A stretch of 64,000 nt of DNA, taken from Trichomonas vaginalis G3. Its lineage: Eukaryota > Parabasalia > Trichomonadida > Trichomonadidae. Position 1 is the first letter of the stretch, and each line of letters begins with the position of its first letter. Below, in pieces: positions 59,162-64,000 of this stretch. The notes below the pieces were generated by a model, which ran no database searches, was not told where the DNA came from, and was given only the letters and a program-made list of their open reading frames with translations. The DNA lies in NCBI RefSeq assembly GCF_026262505.1, contig NC_067208.1:12843962-12907961 (forward strand), in the 5' to 3' direction. The position numbers and the translations under genes were made by a program.

Positions 59162-59620
59162 ATGTCTAGCGATTTCACTATCTATATTCGAGACAAACTT
59201 TTTGACAGCAAAACATCTGTAGACCATAAAATCTTACATAGTGTAAACAAGAAAGGTGAATTTGTTCTAAAGTTCTGTTTCTGGGAATATGACAAGAACC
59301 ATAAAACATTAAGCAGAGCAGTTTTAAAATTTGTCAATGACAGACTTGTTGACAGAGATGACGCCGATTGGAAAGATGAAGTCCAACAAAAGTTCTTAGA
59401 ATGCAAAGAAGACACATGCGCTGTTCTTGAAGATGAAATAGAAAACAGAATAGAAGAGCTATTAAAGGACAAAGAACTTTTACATAAATATAGTTCTGAG
59501 AAGTTTGACATAACTCCACCAGAAAAGAAGAAGAGAGAAAATAAAGAAAAGAAAGTAGAAGAAGAGAAGAAAGAACCTGAACCAGAGCCAGTTCCACCGA
59601 AGAAGAAATTTGACATGTAA
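59162..59620 (+). CDS. Lys/Glu-rich protein, right copy (152 residues)
   Basis: Mirror of 27,853-28,305 with two additional residues in the charged tail and a few substitutions. Shares its divergent promoter gap with the ATPase. Confidence 0.6.
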   Translation: MSSDFTIYIRDKLFDSKTSVDHKILHSVNKKGEFVLKFCFWEYDKNHKTLSRAVLKFVNDRLVDRDDADWKDEVQQKFLECKEDTCAVLEDEIENRIEELLKDKELLHKYSSEKFDITPPEKKKRENKEKKVEEEKKEPEPEPVPPKKKFDM

Positions 59621-59639
59621 AAATAAAATTTTATTTTTA
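59618..59639. terminator. 22-bp perfect palindrome holding both stop codons, right copy
   Basis: Identical to 27,834-27,855: TAAAAATAAAA and its complement, spanning the stops of two convergent genes. Confidence 0.55.
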
Positions 59640-60056
59640 GAACATTTCTGGGTCAATGTCAATATTCTCTTCCTCTTTAGGAGTAAACACTGGCTTAGAC
59701 TCTAAAATCTTTTTACCCAATTTACCTTGAACTTCTACAACTTTAGACTCATAATATTCATAGTCGTCTGTCTTCTTTGGTTCATAAGGTATAACAAGTT
59801 TGTATGCTTTGCCTTCTTTAAGGTTTGAGAACCTTCTGTCAAAACTTTCTTTGACTGTTAACAAACCTTCTATGTCTAAGTCTTCAAATTTCGCACCATT
59901 TTTAGTCACAATAGCAAACTTAACTGGTTCGATGTTCCAAACTTTGCTGAATGAAGACTTTTCAAAATGGTAGAAGTAAACATTCAAATATGTGAATGGT
60001 TCTAACTTATCTTTGACTTCATTCATATACTTATTTACTGAGATGAATTTTGCCAT
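59637..60056 (-). CDS. Acidic 139-residue protein, right copy
   Basis: Mirror of 27,417-27,836 with a few substitutions, most in the KYMNEVKDKLEPF segment. Open frame. Confidence 0.6.
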   Translation of the reverse strand: MAKFISVNKYMNEVKDKLEPFTYLNVYFYHFEKSSFSKVWNIEPVKFAIVTKNGAKFEDLDIEGLLTVKESFDRRFSNLKEGKAYKLVIPYEPKKTDDYEYYESKVVEVQGKLGKKILESKPVFTPKEEENIDIDPEMF

Positions 60057-60092
60057 CTTTTCTTCAGAATAAAAAAATATTTTTTTTTAAAT

Positions 60093-61330
60093 TTACTCAG
60101 AAAAATTTTTCTTTGTATATACAGCATTCTGTACGTCTAAAAGACTTTTGACATTTGCCAAGAATGTTCGTTTAGACGCTGCCATATAACCATATTCTCG
60201 ACAATATTGTTTATATTCATCATATAAAGACCTTTCATCTAAACACTCAAAGTCGCTTTCATCTATGAACAGTTCATAAACACTCTTGTTTGCTTCTAAC
60301 AATGTTTGTCTCTCTTCGGTATGTGGAATTTGTCTTGGGTTGAACTTTGAAATATCTAATATCATGAAATATGAGAACAAGTGGTTGTAAAAGTCAGATG
60401 TCAAACATTCTGCTAAGTCGTCAAAATATTCTGTATCTTGCATATGAGAATCTGACGTTCTGACAACTACATATCTTCTGTCAGAACTTTCTAACTTCAT
60501 CGGAACAGCATTGTTTGAAACCATAATGAAGTTTGCAACATTCTCACAAACTCTTTGGTCTTTATACTTTCTTTCAACAACTCCAACTTTGTCTGTTATA
60601 AGACTCTTCAAAGCATCTGAGTTCAAAATTTTTGTTGTATCTATACTTTGAAGTTCATTGCAAACTATAAGTTTCATATTCTCAATTGAAGAGTTAAATT
60701 TACCACAAATGTTTTCTAAGTTTGTCATATTCGGGTTCGAATAACCTTCTAAAAGTTTGCACAAGATATCTGTAAAGAAAGTATTCTTACCTGTTCCTTG
60801 TTTTCCAATTATAATGAGAGCAGTTTCATTTTTAGCACTTGGATGTTGTAAGATGTTTGCAAACCAACATAAGATATACTCATAAACCTTTTCGTTTCCA
60901 TTGCATATAATTTCTTTGACATGGTCTAACCAAGCTTCTATAATATTTTCTTTCCATTCTACTTGTTCGTATTTATATCCAGTGAAGATATAGAATAGAA
61001 GTTTGGAGAAGGTGTATAAAATTTTATACCACGAACTGAAAAATCTTCAAGTTTTGACAATAAGATATCCCAAGCATCTAACATCTTCATGCCAACTTGT
61101 ACGACTTTTATTTTCTTAAGTTTCTGTCTACATTCTTGTTCTGAAACTATTGTCGCTTTAGGTTTGTTAAAGACTACATCCCATTCTTTCATAACATAAC
61201 ATTCTGGGGCAGAGTCGACATAAATGACTAAACGTTTCAAATTCTCGACTGCTTTGTTATAGTCTCGAAATGGACACATATTTCTGAATGCTTGGAAGTC
61301 ATAAAAATCTGAAACATCTATTCTGTACAT
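60093..61330 (-). pseudogene. SF3-type helicase, right copy (about two breaks)
   Basis: Mirror of 26,143-27,379 with the same N-terminal MYRIDVSDFYDFQAF segment and winged-helix-like end. The KLIVCNELQS Walker B-like strand is present. Confidence 0.75.
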
Positions 61331-61364
61331 TTTTATAAAAATAAAAAAAAATATTATTTTTTTA

Positions 61365-64000
61365 TTCTTGACTTTGTTGTTCCATTTGTTGCATTTGTTG
61401 TTCTTGAGCTATTTGTTGTTGAAGTTGTTTTTGTAATATCAATACTTTCACCAGTTGCAATCTTCCGCAATCGAAACTTATCGTGCCGTCATTGACAAAT
61501 ACATAGGACAAAGTTTTATCAGGAACAAAGTTTGCGTCAACTAATGTCCAAGTTTATACTTCGCAAAGTGTTTGAGTTCACTAAGGTTGAAAATTCTGCA
61601 ATTCGAATGAACATATAGGCAAACCAGAGAGAAAAGTATGTTTATAGCGATAAGTATCTTTTGGTCAATAAAGTTTCTGTCGCAATTCGAAATAACACTT
61701 TGAACTCTAATTTGAAAGCAATATATAAAGATTGGTGTGCTTAAATGTCAATGGAATAGACATTCCTTGTATGCACCCTTTTCCTGTTATAAGGACTGTT
61801 TGGTAGTAAAAACCAGATATAAGTTTTTTGTATATATAGCTCATATCGTTTTAATAGTAAACTCAAGTCGGACAATCCAAACATAATGAAACCTGCTCTA
61901 GTTTGCAGCACATGTTAACAACCCCGTAGCTTAAAGTATTAAATAAGTAAATCAAAACCTGTTGGTGGTATATTCTGAGTAAGTATCTTCAAAAGGAGTA
62001 TTTTTTTACCCATTCACAACAATAAAGTCTCTGGTGTCAAAAGAGCAAAACAGGCTTTTAGTCGTCTATGTGAGTTTTTAGGTTAGTTTACAAATTCGAC
62101 TCTTGAAGGGACCTATTGTAAGTTTGTTGTATAATTAAATTAATAAAGTACTCATGGGTTATTAAATATAGTCGTATATAGTAGTATAAACCATTGTGGT
62201 CCTTCTGCCATTAATACTTTAGGCAAATAAACTTTAATGAAATGTTGTGTCGTTCACAAAATTTATTTGTTAAATAACGTCTGGGAAATCTATATTTTAG
62301 TATCAACGTATTCACCCTCTCTTTTCATAAACGTATATCATTGATCAATTGACATGTAATATCGATGGATCAGCGCGGACAGCAAGCTAGATTAGCGGGT
62401 CTCTCATTTGGCTTTTGTATGTTTTGGATTTACATTCGTTGGCATGCCTCTAGTCAAAGTTTCACATATTCTTTCAAAACTTCATGAGGTGCAATGAATA
62501 TGAGTTTCACTTTTAACAGGTTGTGTTCGACAAGTTTAACATTATACTAAAGCTTAATCAAATCTTCCTCTGAGTTTTGAAGTTTGTCTTCAGTTGTTGG
62601 TACGTTGTTTCGAATATCTGCAACAGAATTAATTCTCTGTTAACTTAGGATATGTTTGGTTGTTCTTTTTACAGGAATATTTCTTACATCTTCGTCTTCT
62701 GTATGGTTTTCCCCATTTCAACATCTCTTTCTTTGACATTGACCAATAACACTTTGACTGTTTGTTTTTTGAGTTGGTGATATTTAAACTTCACATCTGT
62801 CCACCGCCATTTAAACCTTTGAACACTTACGCTTCTATTTTCTTCGGAAATGACGATATTTACTTTAGAATAAAAAGATGAGAGTTATTCATATCTTATG
62901 AATTGAAGCAGTAACAAATTTATACTCACAAACATACAAAATTTTCTATAACAAAAATTGTATCATGACATATTGATTACTAATTCAATCAATTTGTTCG
63001 TTATAACCAAACTGGTGAAAGTTGATAGCAGCATCAATATTCGAAACTAAATTTCGACCAATAAAGCAAAAGAAGTGTGAATACTCAAATGGTAAAGCCT
63101 TCAGAATTGTTATAGTGAGAACACAAAATAACTTAATACTGGGACAAGATTTCTACGTAGGAAAGGCGTTATGAATAGGTAGAACTACAGTATGTATGCA
63201 AGAGACGGTGTCATCAGACCGTACGTGTTCGATGGTGGAAGACAGTACTAGTTCAAGAGATAGGCAGTTAACGTCCAATCTATGCTGGGCAAGCTTGTCT
63301 TTCAATCTGGGAGCCCAGCATTATCACTGCGAACAATCTCTCAAAAGAGCATCTTCCGTAAAAGTGCATTGGTTTGTAAATTCTTTGCTCTCAATTCATC
63401 CTGAGACCGTCTCTTGTCACGCAGTTAATATTGAATTTGTACAGTACAACAGTTGAAATATACCACCCATAAAGTCTCTGAGTCAGCAAATGAATGCCAA
63501 GCCAAAAGTTTGAACGGTCATCCATTTGTATATTGAGTTTTTTGACCTTCCTTATGACAAGTTTTACATTATGGCATAATAGAACTTTGCATCTCAAGGG
63601 TAATAGTGTGCTGTGAATGTTGTTTTAAAGTTTCATACGATCCTAATGTCAAGTTGTATACCTCATATCCTCAACTGTGGGAATATTCTTCTCTTGTAAT
63701 ATTTGCCTATCTATGTTATATTGTATTTAAATACCAGCGGTTTGTAGAAAACAAGAATAAGTCATTATAGTTCGTCATGCTATGACAAGTACAATCATAG
63801 TATCTGAGTTTCCATTGCAGTTTCTAAAGCAATATCTTTCTTCACTGCGCTCCCCTTGGATTTTTTTTTTTTTTCCAACTTCACCTGCAAAGTCTTTTGG
63901 ACAGATATTGTGGTTATAGGACATACGTTGAACTGCAATATATTTGCAGCTTAAAGCATTGAAACTATCTGGGCCAACACTATAGACTGCAAGTCTTGCT
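61365..64000 (-). pseudogene. Decayed capsid gene block of Element 2, right copy
   Basis: From 61,365 outward the sequence mirrors, in order, the penton-like gene (25,308-26,114), the CCG-motif gene and the major capsid gene of the left copy; for example, a SNFWLGI segment of the capsid protein is visible on the minus strand near 63,500. Breaks are very many and evenly mixed with short gaps. Nothing else can be supported here. Confidence 0.7.

Larger units (their letters stand above)
45368..64000. mobile_element. Element 2, right copy: Maverick/Polinton-like fossil
   Basis: It is the mirror image of the left copy, from the methylase end at 45,368 outward to the capsid gene at the window end. 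It is broken with dozens of breaks, very unevenly spread: 49.6-60 kb is nearly clean, 45.4-48 kb is damaged, and 61.4-64 kb is badly decayed. It keeps the long polymerase B gene missing from the left copy. It continues beyond the window. Confidence 0.7.

Noticed and set aside
63196-63456. 86-codon reading frame near the window end
   Set aside because: It lies antisense in the decayed capsid block and matches nothing else.

Overview
The window reads as AT-rich, intron-poor nuclear DNA of a unicellular eukaryote that is packed with Maverick/Polinton-type virus-like elements. Genes use the standard code, are a few bases to tens of bases apart, and sit on both strands. No ordinary host housekeeping gene is recognised. 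A parabasalid host such as Trichomonas vaginalis would fit: its genome is known to be crowded with Mavericks, UAAA is its poly(A) signal, and a ~1.3 kb mariner-like element is common there. This host call is an inference, not something the sequence proves.

Layout. (1) 1-2,100: a truncated unknown gene, a tRNA-like sequence, tandem repeats, and a ~1.2 kb inverted-repeat-bounded cassette with one gene (family A). (2) ~2,100-19,737: Element 1, a Maverick-like fossil with an integrase, two tandem tail-fibre-like genes, penton-like minor capsid proteins, a packaging ATPase, a pVI-like peptide and a double-jelly-roll capsid gene. A duplicated 0.73 kb module flanks its capsid section. (3) 19,735-42,418: Element 2, left copy (large coiled-coil protein, capsid protein, penton-like protein, SF3 helicase, packaging ATPase, a cargo island at 29.2-34.2 kb, second penton-like protein, polymerase B remnant, pVI-like peptides, integrase, fibre, D12 adenine methylase). 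(4) 42,418-45,368: a non-element centre with a TA-flanked DNA transposon and a 0.8 kb AT-rich 16-bp satellite. (5) 45,368-64,000: Element 2, right copy, in mirror orientation. It carries a long polymerase B gene and its own cargo island at 55.4-58.2 kb, and decays badly from about 61.4 kb to the window end. Regions 3 to 5 form a palindrome of roughly 20 kb arms.

How the parts work together. The core set (integrase, protein-primed-type polymerase B, SF3 helicase, FtsK/HerA-type ATPase, double-jelly-roll major capsid, penton-like minor capsids, fibre, pVI-like lytic peptides) is that of a virus that integrates. All copies here are fossils with several to dozens of breaks. Each copy also carries a cargo island of accessory genes (family A, KilA-N/DUF3627, KilA-N/GIY-YIG, a proline-rich protein) embedded in palindromic modules, tandem arrays and hairpins. 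These islands are the least explained part of the window: inverted-repeat cassettes whose palindromic cores change in a base-paired way, a 107-bp array in which each unit holds a promoter-like stretch, a 21-codon reading frame and a 15-bp hairpin, and 22-bp arrays at the same locus in both copies that keep their period but not their sequence. Small GC-rich triloop hairpins are also scattered through coding and non-coding DNA.
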